From Purshia tridentata (Eukaryota; Streptophyta; Magnoliopsida; Rosales; Rosaceae), in the NCBI GenBank assembly GCA_003254885.1, contig QANT01003502.1, forward strand, positions 1-30,179: a DNA stretch of 30,179 bases. The letters are read 5' to 3'. The position numbers and the translations under genes were made by a program. The notes under the pieces were generated by a model. The model made no database searches. It worked only from the letters and a program-made list of their open reading frames with translations, and was not told the DNA's origin. Positions 1 through 10,879 of this stretch are shown here, piece after piece. Positions within the stretch are counted from its first letter, which is position 1; each line of letters begins with the position of its first letter.

Positions 1-181
1 GGCGTCTGTCCCTTCGTGTACCAAGGTTTACCTTGAGACAGAATTATTGATCTATTTGGGATAGTTGTCCCATGGAGTCCCAGTCCCAAATATCCTTATA
101 AATCCACCAAACGTGGTACACGGGACAGCTGTCCCATTTAATCCATTAGTACCGTGCAGTACCGCCGTCCAAACGAGGCCT
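1..181. mobile_element. Edge of a probable non-autonomous DNA transposon or MITE
   Basis: This stretch carries a perfect 14-bp palindrome, GGGACAGCTGTCCC, at 122-135. A near copy (12 of 14 bases), GGGATAGTTGTCCC, lies at 58-71, and several other GTCCC cores are present. Read on the minus strand, the right edge begins GGCCTCGTTTGG (169-180), which resembles the terminal bases of some plant hAT- or Mutator-like elements. The partner terminus would lie left of the window, so neither a terminal inverted repeat pair nor a target-site duplication can be shown. No ORF is present. The call rests on palindrome density and the end-like motif only. Confidence 0.35.
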
Positions 182-1876
182 GAATGTCTTCATGATTCAT
201 TAATATTATTACCAATGAAAAAAAAAATTCTCCATGAGAAATAGGATGTATTGAAATTTTAGGATTTCAACAATTCTACAAAAAAATTAATAACTAATAA
301 TGGCAAATTTTTCGCTTGGGGCTTTTGCCCTCCATTGTACGAAACGAAAAAGAATAATAATGGCAAATTTTGACTCGTGGCTGCCATTATTGAATGAACA
401 CAAGCTTCAAGTCTATTTTTTTAAGCTTGAACCGAAGAAGCTTTTAACAGGAATTCTAATTTCATAAATTTATTCAATATCTTTGACATTTTTATTTAAT
501 ATAATGATGATAACTTTTTTCTTTGCAAGATAATTAATTAATTAATTACCACATTTTGAACTACATACCTTGTAGGATTTCTATCTATGATTAATCCTTG
601 GTGAAGTTCTGCCCTGAATCCCTGATCTAAAGATTAACTGAACTCACAATTCTTTTACTTGGTGGATATAAGTATATAACTTAATTTTTTTAAACAATAG
701 GAAATTATTGACTTGGGATTAAAAGGGTCAGTCTCTAATGCCCAATTGATCAAAATTTCACGATGTGGTTGTCCGTACCTCACAACTTGTACGTATAATA
801 TTATGTACTTCCAGAACGTCAAATTGTATAGACTTGACTTGTGTGTAAAATGCCTTTGAATTATATACCTCACAAGTCACAACTTGTACGTAAAAGACTT
901 GAATATTATATTATGTACATTCATTGCCCATCACTTTCCTTTGGGTTTTCACATCTCCAAAATGCCTCAAAATATCCAATTATATGATAAGTCTTAAGCT
1001 CTTATCCAATACATAATTAAACTTTTTATGTGCAGCCAATGACCTAGTCGGTTGTAAATCTATAATATGTATAGACAACCAAAACAAAAGTGAATTATTT
1101 ACAAGTCCCACTTAATAAAACAGATGTACACCACATTACATTATGGACAGAAAACTAAATTATTGTTTTAAAAGACAAAATTTCTCTCAGCTTGCTTAAA
1201 TGATTCAATTGATCACACTATTAATGTATATATTATATAGTCTGTAAATCGGTGTAGCCCAAGTGGGTTTCAATACCCAACAAAGACTAATAAATTATAT
1301 TGTTTTGTGGGCTCTCATCTTTTTTGTTTATACTCTATATTAAAAATTAAGATAATGAAGTCCGGTCCCATTTTAGAATCAAAACTTTTGTATAACAAGT
1401 GCATACATTTATTTTATATATATATATATATATGTGTGAGAGATAAACAAATATACACTTACAAAAGTTTGTCTGATCCCCTCTAGCTAGCTATCTAGTT
1501 TTTACCACTTATGCTCTACTTTGTCTATCTTATATTGAATCATAGAAATGATCGATTTGCTAAAATGTGAGATCGAGAATATTGTCACCAAAACCATTCA
1601 TTGCATGCACATGGCATTTCTAACTTTTATCAAACAATTGAAGAAATAATTGGGTTCAGTCCACCTCGTGGATTAATTGGGTATTTCTTATTCTGTTTGC
1701 CAAGGTGCTTTCCTTGACCAAAATACAAAATTCTTAGTAGAAAAGTAATGGTACCCACGTCCTAACAAACATAACCAAATAAAAAATTAGGAACACTTTG
1801 AATAAACATTTAATTTTGATCCAGATTGAGAAAATTCTTTAATTGTTTAGTCACCTCCAGCCTCAGGCCCTCAGCC
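182..1876. promoter_or_regulatory. AT-rich upstream region of the PR-10 gene
   Basis: No believable ORF is present. Two short direct duplications are visible: a 16-bp word starting AATAATGGC at 296-311 and 356-371 (60 bp apart), and CACAACTTGTACGTA at 781-795 and 878-892. W-box cores (TTGAC), the known target of WRKY factors that often control PR-10 genes, occur at 834-839 (TTGACT) and 1714-1719 (TTGACC). A (TA)n run lies at about 1415-1433. A role in PR-10 control is inferred from position. Confidence 0.4.
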
Positions 1877-1883
1877 TTAAATA
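1877..1883 (+). promoter_or_regulatory. TATA-like element of PR-10
   Basis: TTAAATA lies 121 bases upstream of the PR-10 ATG. A transcription start about 30 bases downstream would leave a leader of roughly 95 bases rich in C, A and T with no upstream ATG, typical of a highly expressed plant gene. The start site itself is inferred. Confidence 0.45.
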
Positions 1884-2003
1884 CCAGAGCTACTCCTCAC
1901 TTTCTTCCCAACCAAAAATCTCCCATATCATCAATCTATCTCTCAGTTGTCCTCCTCATTATTCATCATTTTCTCAGTTTCCAAACACTTACATAAGCAT
2001 ATC

Positions 2004-2603
2004 ATGGGTGTCTTCAAGTACGAATCCGAGTTCACCTCAGTTATCCCACCAGCTAGGTTGTTCAAGGCCTTTGTCCTTGATGCTGACAACCTCATCCCAA
2101 AAATTGCACCACAGGCAGTTAAGGGCGCCGAGATCCTTGAAGGAGATGGAGGAGTCGGAACCATTAAGAAGATTACCTTCGGTGAAGGTCAGTTAATTTA
2201 CGGCTAATATTAATTTTTTTATTGCATTGAAATGAATCCAACCCTTAACATTAAATATATATATGTTACATAAACTAAGTCAGGTTTATATTAATTTTGT
2301 TCAGGTAGCACATACAGCTATGTGAAGCACAGAATTGATGGAATCGACAAAGAGAACTTTGTGTACAAGTACAGCGTGATTGAAGGAGATGGTATCTCTG
2401 AGTCACTTGAGAAGATCTGTTACGAGACCAAGTTGGTGGCATCTGGCGATGGAGGTTCGATCATCAAGAGCACCAGTGAATACTATGCCAAGGGTGATGT
2501 TGAGATCAAGGAAGAGCATGTTAAGGCAGGCAAAGAGAAGGCCTCACAGCTCTTCAAGCTCATTGAGACCTACCTCTTGGAGCACCATGATGCCTACAAC
2601 TAA
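2004..2603 (+). CDS. PR-10 / Bet v 1 family protein (Pru p 1 / Mal d 1 type)
   Basis: Exons 2004-2187 and 2305-2603 give 160 residues, the normal PR-10 length. The single intron (2188-2304) interrupts codon 62, the conserved intron position in Bet v 1 genes. The glycine-rich P-loop GDGGVGTIK is at residues 47-55, the start is the family-standard MGVF, and the end is the typical DAYN. Bet v 1 proteins are small cytosolic proteins with a hydrophobic cavity that binds ligands such as flavonoids or cytokinins; many are induced by pathogens or wounding, and close relatives are the birch-pollen cross-reactive fruit allergens. An in-frame ATG at 1947 would add 19 residues, but the family start is clearly 2004. 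No other PR-10 copy lies in the window, although these genes often cluster in Rosaceae. The exact paralogue is not determined. Confidence 0.95.
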
Positions 2604-3626
2604 ACTAATTAAACGATAATACTAGATCTATATGCATCTGGTGTAATATTGTAATGTCTTGTTTATGCATGCTCTATTCAGACTTGTGTCATCAATAATA
2701 TATAGTGTGGTTTTCATTTTGTTTTTTTGGTTTCCTTTTGCCTTTTGTGTCCGGCCAAAACAGTGCTTGCCTAAATTGTACTATTGGAGCTTCTAAATGA
2801 AGAGTGAATGTTGTATTTCTTTGTATTTTCAATGAATAAAACGAAAATCATGAATCTTATTATATCCAAGCTTTTTTTATGATTATTATGAGTAATGTTG
2901 AATATTTGGACTCAAGGATATAAAGCAGGAGAGTCACCTTAGACAATATAAAAGAAATGTATTGAAATATGGTTTTTTTTTTTTTAATGAATGAATTATA
3001 ATATCGTTATAAGATCGACAAGTGTGTAAATTTGGACTAATTCATCATTTACTGAAAGTATAAGGTAATGGTTCAACAAATATTTTAGGAAGAAACATAT
3101 ATATATTTCAAAATCAAATATGAAACTTGAAGATTACCTTTTCAAAATAGGTAATAAGCTTGTCACGAAAATACATGACCTTCAAATTCAATCTCTCTCT
3201 CTCTCTCTCTGTGCGTTGAGAATTGAAAGGGCAGTCAGTCTTTTAATGGGCCGGTTTAAGGCCCAGCAGGCTGATATGACCTCAGTACAGTATGGGCTTT
3301 GTTGAGTTGGGCCCGGACCACCTCTAAGAAAAGAGTTTCCGGCGAACCCACCTTCCTGAAGAACGCATCTGAAAGCAGAGATTCAATTGAAATACGTAAC
3401 CTTCATTCCCAGGACATGTTCGTCATTTTCACATCTGGAGGGACAACCATCGTAATTTTAGAAGTGATATAAATACGTAAGCGCTCTCTCTCTCTAGAAC
3501 AAGACCACAACCTCTTCTGGACTCTTCCCTCAAAAACCTGTTTGAGCTTTCCTCTGCTCAACCATAATACTGTCTAAACCATAAATAGCCCAATACGACG
3601 CCGCATACTGGTTCTGTTTTCCGGCA
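2604..3626. other. PR-10 3' flank and upstream region of the DUF789 gene
   Basis: AATAATATA-type polyadenylation-like words lie near 2694, followed by AT-rich spacer with a T run near 2973. A (TC)n microsatellite is at 3192-3210. From about 3245 the DNA becomes more GC-rich, with TGGGCC/GGCCCA-type site II words around 3249-3310, common in promoters of housekeeping plant genes. A short CT run near 3484-3495 probably lies in the 5'UTR of the next gene. No ORF here is convincing. Confidence 0.5.
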
Positions 3627-6516
3627 ATGTCAGGCTACGGTGGGGTTTCGATCGGTCGGACTCGGGGTGAGAACCGGTTCTACAACCCGCCCGCGATACG
3701 CCAACGCCAGCAGCAGCAGCTGCAACAGAAGCAAGAGCAAGAGAAGCAGAGGGCGTCGGTGTCGGTGGAGTCCGACGACTGTGCCACGTCGCATAGTTCC
3801 GGGTCGGGTCGGGTAGCGGTCACTGATGCCACGAATTTGGATCGCTTCCTCGAGTACACGACGCCCGTGGTTCAGGCTCAGTATTTTCCTAAGGTAATTG
3901 GAAATCATAAAATTTTTTTTTGAAAAATCATTGCTTGTTTTCTGGGCTTTGAAGCTTTTTTTGGTTTCCGGGAAAGTTATAGTTGAATTGGGCTCAAACG
4001 TTTCAGATAATGGGAACTTGGGAGAGGGCATTTTGTCGTTTATGTGGCATTGCTAAAAAAATTGACATTTCTGATCATTATCACTTTAAACACTCCAAAT
4101 TTAGCTCAATACATTTAATCTGTTTAACTTGAATTGAAATTTTCAAACTTTTAAGAATTATGCTTATTGGATTGTTTTGGATTTGGCGTGCTGGTTCTGT
4201 AATTGGACATGGGTTTCTTATATGGCATTTTGGTTGTTGATCGATAGACGAGTGTAAAGGGATGGAGGACTCTTGAGCCAGAGTTGCGTCCCTACTTTGT
4301 GCTTGGTGATTTATGGGAATCGTTCAAGGAGTGGAGCGCATACGGAGCAGGTGTCCCTCTTTTGTTAAATGGGAGTGACTCTGTCATCCAGTACTATGTG
4401 CCTTACTTGTCTGCCATTCAGCTCTATGTAGACCCATCAAATCCCTCTACAAGAATAAGGTAAGCAATATGTTAAATATAACACCTTCAATCAACTCGAT
4501 CTGAGTGAGTTTTGCTACGTAAGTACTCTGTCATAAATTCATAATGCAATGTGTTTGTTTCAATGCTGCTGTTCATACTTGAGTGTATCTAGTTTATGGG
4601 TTTTGACAAAAATGTCAAATTGTGAGGAACCTCTCGAGGAACTTTGAATTTAGTGATTGAAGCAGATAAAGTGTTTCCTTGTGCTTGTCTTGAGACTTGA
4701 GGTTGTTCAGTATGATCTCATGGTTGACTCACTCTTTAAGACATAGTTGCCCCGACTATAAGACAGACCTCTAAGCTTAGGAAGTTCAAGGTATCTCATG
4801 ATCTGTTTGATACTTTATCCTGCTATATCCATGTCCTCATTTACTGGCCTTTCACTAATAGCCTAAAGACTGTTCTATGAAATTCACCAATATCTTGAAT
4901 GAATGGTAAAGGTGATTACAGATACAACTTGGTTGATTGGGTCACATTTGTTCTTCACTTCTAGTTGGGCTTGCAGTATATGAGGATATGAGATGTGTCT
5001 TGTCAAACTCCTTAGGGCAAATGGCTGTGGTAGTAGGCAGTGGGAAAGATAGATTGTCAAGGTAGGTTTTAAGGAGAATTATGGCAATGGAATGGGGTTG
5101 GTCTAGTGGGCAGGTGAGGCATCTTATAGGCTGTCAATGACCAAGATCTTGATATAATGCATGGTGGTGTACTTGGCAGTTGAGTGGTTTATAAGATGTC
5201 TGGTTTTTTTTTTTTTCTTGGCACAATCTCAACCTGACTTTGCAAGACATTGTACGTAGTTACCTGGTAATAATTAGTATGAATTTATCCTTGGCTTTAG
5301 TGAAATATGCTAGTAGTAGAGCCATTAAATTCCCTATTTGAGCTGTGGCTTAAATTATGTAGAGTTTCACAAACTCAACGTTCATTCAGATTAGATCAAC
5401 ATTTCAGTTAGTAACTGCTTGTGTAACATAATTTTATCCTTTTGTCCATCTTGTTACAGGAGGTCTGGTGATGAGAGCGATGCTGAGTCATTGAGGGATA
5501 CAAGTAGCGATGGCAGCAGTGATTATGGAACAGAAAGGGGATTCAACAGTGTTGTTTATAATGCTCGGAACTCACAGAACACTACAGATGTAAATGGCCA
5601 TGGTTGGAATAGAGCCTTACCAAGAAATAAACCCGTCACTGGTTCCTCAAGTGATGAAAGTGAGATTTGCAAACCTTCAGGTCAGCTTATATTTCAATAT
5701 TTGGAGCATGATCAACCATTCGGTCGTGAACCTTTGGCTGATAAGGCAAGTCTCGTCCCTCAACACTTAACACATTGAACTTACTTTTTCCTTTTTTATT
5801 TTTGAATTTTTTGTGACATACGTTCATCACTAGCATCCAACAGATTTCAGTTCTTGCATCTCAATTTCCAGAGCTGAGGACATACAGGAGCTGTGATTTA
5901 TCACCTTCTAGTTGGGTTTCTGTGGCATGGTATGCCTCTCTTTTTTTATCCAGTGATATGTACACACAGCATTGATCCATATGTGACGTAAATCTAAAAG
6001 AGTTGCTATGTACCTTCTTGATAAAGGTATCCCATATATAGGATACCTACAGGTCCAACATTACAGAGCCTGGACGCCTGCTTCTTGACCTTTCATTCCC
6101 TGTCAACTCCCATAAAGGGTACATCTCTCTCTCTCTCTCTCTCTCTAATGTATACATATATATATATATATATATCAATTTCTCTCCCTCTACATAACTG
6201 GTATATGCCTGCACTTTCTTGTTTTGCAAGTCACATTATGGTTATCATGTTGTCCGGAACAGGTACAAGCACTGATAGGCTTCGTATCAGTGGTGCACGG
6301 ATTAGAGAGCTTCACAATGCTGATTTCAAGCTCTCATTGCTAACCTTTGGGCTTGCTTTCTACAAGTTCAAGGTTTCCTTTTGGAATCCTAATGGAGAAT
6401 ACGAATGTCAAAAGGCTAACTCTCTGCTGCGGGCAGCTGACAACTGGCTCAGGCTATTGCAAGTTAATCATCCTGATTTTAATTTCTTTGTGTCCCACAG
6501 CACGCCAAGGAGGTGA
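3627..6516 (+). CDS. DUF789 family protein
   Basis: Six exons (3627-3893, 4248-4459, 5460-5745, 5844-5929, 6027-6118, 6263-6516) join to 398 residues. The N-terminus is low-complexity and glutamine-rich (about residues 26-42). The conserved DUF789 region then follows: [11 protein letters not shown] near residue 70, [19 protein letters not shown], an acidic serine-rich insert, [30 protein letters not shown], and a C-terminal [18 protein letters not shown] block. DUF789 proteins are plant-specific, found as several paralogues per genome, and have no established biochemical role, so I assign none. No signal peptide or membrane segment is evident. Intron 3 (5746-5843) uses a GC donor, and only that donor keeps the conserved LADK-ISVLA junction. 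The long intron 2 (4460-5459) has no recognisable inserted gene. Confidence 0.9.
5746..5843 (+). other. GC-AG intron in the DUF789 gene
   Basis: The donor reads AAG|GCAAGT and the acceptor CAACAG|ATT. Joining these keeps phase 0 and yields the family sequence [21 protein letters not shown] is the strong-consensus form of the known minor GC donor class. The nearest GT donors downstream would insert extra residues between LADK and the conserved block. Confidence 0.8.
6124..6175. repeat. Compound (TC)n and (AT)n microsatellite
   Basis: A CT run at about 6124-6146 is followed after a few bases by a TA run at about 6155-6175. Both lie inside intron 5 of the DUF789 gene, just after the donor at 6119. 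They are likely to vary in length between cultivars. Confidence 0.9.
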
Positions 6517-7653
6517 GGAAGAGAGTTATCTCTAGTCAGCATATAGTTATCATCCCAATTTACAAGGGATATAACCTACTGATAAGGAGAACCCTATTCA
6601 CCGGCCAGTTTTTCTTATGTTAGTGGTTGGATAACGTTGTTCGCACTCCTGTCCTTATATTACATAGATTTGGCCCGTTCATATCTATTGTTACATCAAA
6701 GCAGGATTAAGAAAGTGTTGTAATCTTGGCTTTTGTGATGAGGGCTTGTTAGGCCGAAAGAAGAACAGTGATGAGAACTATCATTAATAAAGGCCTTTTA
6801 GTTTGGGGAGTGTGCTTCAGAATGGGCGTCATGTATTGGGTCAGGAATTTTGATGATAACTCTGAGTCTATTTGCGATTGCGCAGTTTAGGGTGATGATT
6901 TCTCAGGAGCACGTCTTTAGCTGTTGACTTTTTCATAACTATTTAGATGATGATGATGAAAAGTTACACTGATCTTGTATATATATGTATGTATAGGTGC
7001 CTTTTCTTTGGTATGTTTAATTGTACCATCTGTAGGAATTGATGGTTCAATTAAACATTAAAATGTTCTCGTATGAATAATACGGATGTCTTTGCATTCA
7101 TATTTGCTATGGCTGGTGGCAGATTGTGTTAAATGTACTTTTGCTGTGCCTGTCAGCTTTGCCCAGACTTGTTTTAATTCAAGGATGGCAGTGGGTTAAT
7201 TTTAGCTCAAGTGATTTTGTATTATAAAAAGAATAATTTTTTGGATTTCTTTTCAGAAGAGCTAGTCTCGGAACTCGCCTTGTTAGTTTATTGCTAAGGA
7301 GTAAATCAAAAGAGGCTGGTCTACATCGTGTAAGCCTCGGCGCAAAGGCTCTATTATTAGGAAGGAAAGCAAAAAGCTTTGGGACTTGTAACTTGTTTAG
7401 CAAAGGAAAGCTAGTCAATTTTTGCCATCTGGCCCAAACGTAAAGGCTAAAACTAACCTTTCTTTAAAAACAAAGAAAATGTAAAAGCAGGGGATTGATG
7501 AACGGGCCTGCTAGGTGGGCCTTGCCTACATTGTCAGGCTAGGCCAAAAATGGAAAGCCAGCTTGGCCCTTATTTTGTAGAAGTGGTGAACTACTCACAT
7601 TGAATAGAAGACTTAATACCCCACATTGAAGGGCATTCAATCACCCCAGAGTA
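6517..7653. other. DUF789 3'UTR and convergent spacer
   Basis: About 550 bases after the stop are probably 3'UTR, ending near AATTAAACATTAAAA at about 7050. Beyond that no coding region is recognised. The minus-strand reading at 7179-7418 has no family features. The 7500-7560 stretch contains several GGGCC/GGCC words but no clear repeat ends. Confidence 0.45.
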
Positions 7654-8054
7654 TGTACATTGGTTTTGTCTATAGACTATAGTAATACTTATAACTATAT
7701 TATGACTATAGCTATAGAAAAACCACTATGCTATTGCAACCCCAAGTTTTTGCTCCAATGGTACAGGCTATGTTAAAACTATTCCAAGCTTTTTCTTATT
7801 TGTGGGACCTGCGATACAGCAGCCATCCAATAAGCTTTTGCCAACTGGACCTCATGTCTCTGTAACCTGCAGCAACTTTAATTCAAGTGAGGCCTAACTT
7901 TTTATTGCTTTCCTCTCATGCTAGCTAAAAATTTCTCTATATATTTAGTAACAAGTTCAGCATAGCTTAGCTATAGCCTCCCAAATGCAGATGATTTTTG
8001 GCAAAAATCTCTACATATAGCTATAGAGATGGCAAATTGCATTGCCAATGTACA
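7654..8054. mobile_element. Probable MITE of 401 bp
   Basis: Perfect 10-bp terminal inverted repeats, TGTACATTGG at 7654-7663 and CCAATGTACA at 8045-8054, bound the element. Six CTATAG words cluster towards the two ends (four near the left, two near the right), the sub-terminal repeat pattern typical of MITEs. No transposase coding is present. AGAG occurs at 7648-7651 and 8055-8058, but two bases separate the left copy from the repeat, so the target-site duplication and hence the superfamily are unresolved. It sits between the convergent 3' ends of the DUF789 and Di19 genes. Confidence 0.6.
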
Positions 8055-8523
8055 AGAGACGAATTTACTAGTGTGTACCATCCACAGACACAGCAAAATG
8101 GCAGTATGGTTGAATGCAGTCTTAATGCTTCCACACATACACTAACATTTGCGATCATGGGAAGTATCCTCTCATATTCCCCCAAAAGAAAAAATATAAA
8201 TAAATAAATTATATTTTCATAATTCAATTTGATTTTTATATCCCCCAGGACTTGGTAAACCTATGCACATTTATTCTTTGATAACCATGGCAAGTTATCA
8301 AGAACGTGTAGAATGGAGGTAAACACCAAATTGGATAAGTAGTTCCATATTTCCATTATCCAAATTTCCACATACAGCTCTAAGTACAATACAAATACAT
8401 AGTTGTTCTGATCTATAACTATTACCGGTTGTTACACATATAGAACCACTTAGTTCCATCGTCATGATACTTGTTCTCTGGTCCTAACTTATCAGTGCTA
8501 TATCCAGTCCTCGTGCTTCTAAC
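8055..8523. other. 3' flank of the Di19 gene
   Basis: AT-rich sequence downstream of the minus-strand Di19 stop, probably including its 3'UTR. A short plus-strand reading at about 8079-8130 contains YHPQT, reminiscent of Ty3/gypsy integrase, but without supporting context. Confidence 0.4.
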
Positions 8524-10651
8524 TCATAAGTCATCAAGAATAGTGGACATCAGTAATCCTTGCACAAACTCACACTTCCGAGCCTTCTCCTCTTGGTCCT
8601 TCAATGATAGCGGTGGTTGAGCAGCCTTTCTGTTGGCCACAAACATAAAACAGAAACACGTTAATTAAACACATCCATGGTATACACACCAAAACACTAC
8701 AACTCAAATTTAACATTATACATCCATGGTTTGTTTTTCTTGATAAAAAACAAGATATAGGAATTCAGACACCAAACAAAAGCACTTGAACCAAAAAGAA
8801 ATAGCAAGTTATGCCAATTGCTCATACCTTTCCAAGGGCTCTTCCGCTTTGCTTTCCTTTACAAAAGGTGCTTCAACTAAAGGACAGGGTTGTGCACTCT
8901 CATGTTCGTCTGGTGGGTTATATATAAAAGATGACAACAATGGATCAGGTTCTGTGTTTGAGGAAACAAGGAATGAAGAACCTCCTAGAAGGGCTTGTAA
9001 ACTTCCTTCTCGCAGCTCTTTCCTCAATATAGAAAATGTTGAATTAGATCCCCTGCGAAATTTCCTCTTACGCTGAACGTAATTTTTAGTCAAGGAACAC
9101 ATAACTCCTGACTCTAGACTTAAAAAAGGAAATATGAACCAAATATTAACGAACATGGAAGGGAAAGTTACCCAAGTTTTGATGGAAGATGATGACTAAC
9201 GTAGACAAAAAAGAGTGATTCATGTAACAGATACATGAAAATATGCTAGAGAGAACCCTAGGACAAAGGCCACATTTTTAACAAAACAACCAATTCTGGT
9301 TATTATACCCAATGTTGTCTCACCAAAATAAAAGTTCTCTTTTTCTAAAACTCGCTGAATTCAGAACAATCAACATCTTAAACCCCCTAGTGAATTATAA
9401 ATGTGAACATATTTTTGGGGAAAAAATGAAGATAAAGGTCTTATTTAGACACACATGATTTCCCATTACATCATTGTCTAGATGCTTTAACCAACTACAC
9501 CCAATTAAATTGTAAATTAAACTAGTTACCATATTCCTCAGATAAAAACTTTTATTATTCATTCGACTATAAGTAATTCAACCACAAAGATAGAGATCTT
9601 GCTTCTGCATCATTGAACCAAATCTTGATGGGCATGTATATAAATCATAGCCATAACAAGCACAGAAAAGACCCAAAACCAAATCAAAATTCAATAAAGG
9701 ATATTTTTAACAAACTCCCATGTTGCGTGGTAATATGGCTCACAAGATTTGCTCCCACCCTCTTTGCACAAACTGGACAGACCTAGAAAAAAAGAAAGGA
9801 ACATTCAAAACAATAACAATTATGGGCAGGTACATAAACAAGTCAAAAGAAGCATTCAATATCGTCTTTCCCAAAAGCTTCAAACATAAGATGATCAATT
9901 CTCTTGTCTCACCATCACTTAGCACATGAACCGCATCAAACATAATAACAAAACCCATCTGAGTGAAAACCAATCCCTCTATCCACTAATTTGCAACTCA
10001 AACCTACTCAAGTAAAAGAAGTCCTACTCAATGAACACAGACTTCAAAGAAATATAACCCCTATGAAAACCAGAGTCAAAACCCAGGCAAAAACTAAGTA
10101 AGCTGCTAGCATGCCTTTGCGACCACAATGATACATTTCCACCACAAACATAATGAAACAACCACAACAAAAATTGTTCCTTTAAGCTCAAATTAAAACT
10201 AAACATCCACACACACGCAATAACAAAAATCAAACTTGAAAGCTCGTATCTTTCCACACTGCCAATAACAAAGCTAAATGCTATAACTAATAAAAGTGCA
10301 AAACTTCAAAATTAAATTAAAACAAAACATTAAATTAAATACCCCATTCTTAGCCTCCACCGGATGTTCCTCGTCGATGTGGCAACAAAGCCCAACAACA
10401 TCGAAATCCTCGGCGCAGAAAGGGCACAAAAACTCGGCCTTCAATTCATCGTCTCCATCAATTTCTTCGTGTCCGAACAGATCTGTAATCAACCACGATC
10501 ATCAAGACCAAACAAATTTCTCAAAAGAGAAAAGAAAACAAGAAAGCATTGAAAAAGCGTGAGGGGCAGTTTGGGAAAACTGACCAGATCGAGATTGATA
10601 CCGCCTTGACGAAGAGGTTGAAAAAATCGAGCTCCACGAATCAGAGTCCAT
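8524..10651 (-). CDS. DI19: Di19 (DEHYDRATION-INDUCED 19) zinc-finger protein
   Basis: Exons in transcript order are 10585-10651, 10343-10482, 9705-9782, 8828-9078 and 8524-8629, giving 213 residues, the usual Di19 size. Two C2H2-like fingers are seen: C42, C45, H57, H62, and C71, C74, H85, H90. The second finger fills exon 3 almost exactly. A basic nuclear-localisation stretch RKRKFRR (98-104) follows, then the conserved FSILRKELREG and LQALLGGSS blocks. The C-terminal Di19_C region ends FVQGLLMSTILDDL. Di19 proteins are plant nuclear proteins that bind DNA and are phosphorylated by calcium-dependent kinases in drought, salt and ABA responses. The fourth exon can only be joined through an AT-AC intron; no GT donor allows an open frame there. 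Which paralogue it is remains undetermined. Confidence 0.92.
9079..9704 (-). other. U12-type AT-AC intron in the Di19 gene
   Basis: On the minus strand the intron starts ATATCCTTT (9704-9696), the exact U12 AT-AC donor consensus, and ends AC at 9079. TTCCTTGAC (9097-9089), a close match to the U12 branch-point consensus TTCCTTAAC, places the probable branch A (9090) 11 bases before the intron end. There is no pyrimidine tract. The join is phase 0 and yields GSLLK|VQRKRKFRRG, matching the Di19 family. It would be excised by the minor spliceosome. Confidence 0.88.
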
Positions 10652-10879
10652 TCTGATACACTGAATAAAATATGGCGATGGAGAAATCGTAAGCTTGAAT
10701 CGAATTTTGGTCGGATTTTATAAGCAGAGAGAAACCCTAGAAAAGATTGAAGGAGGCGAGAGGAGAAAAAGGAGAGTGTGAGTGTGTGAGAGGAAGTGAC
10801 AAAGAAATTGCGTGAGAGAGAACACAGAGACTCTCTACCGAACTTCCTGAAGGGGTTAGCCTCTTTAATATAGTACCCG

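Noticed and set aside
7998-8207. Plus-strand reading with YHPQT, like a Ty3/gypsy integrase
   Set aside because: Only five consecutive residues match, the upstream half lies inside the MITE, and no other retroelement domain is nearby. Chance is the simpler reading.
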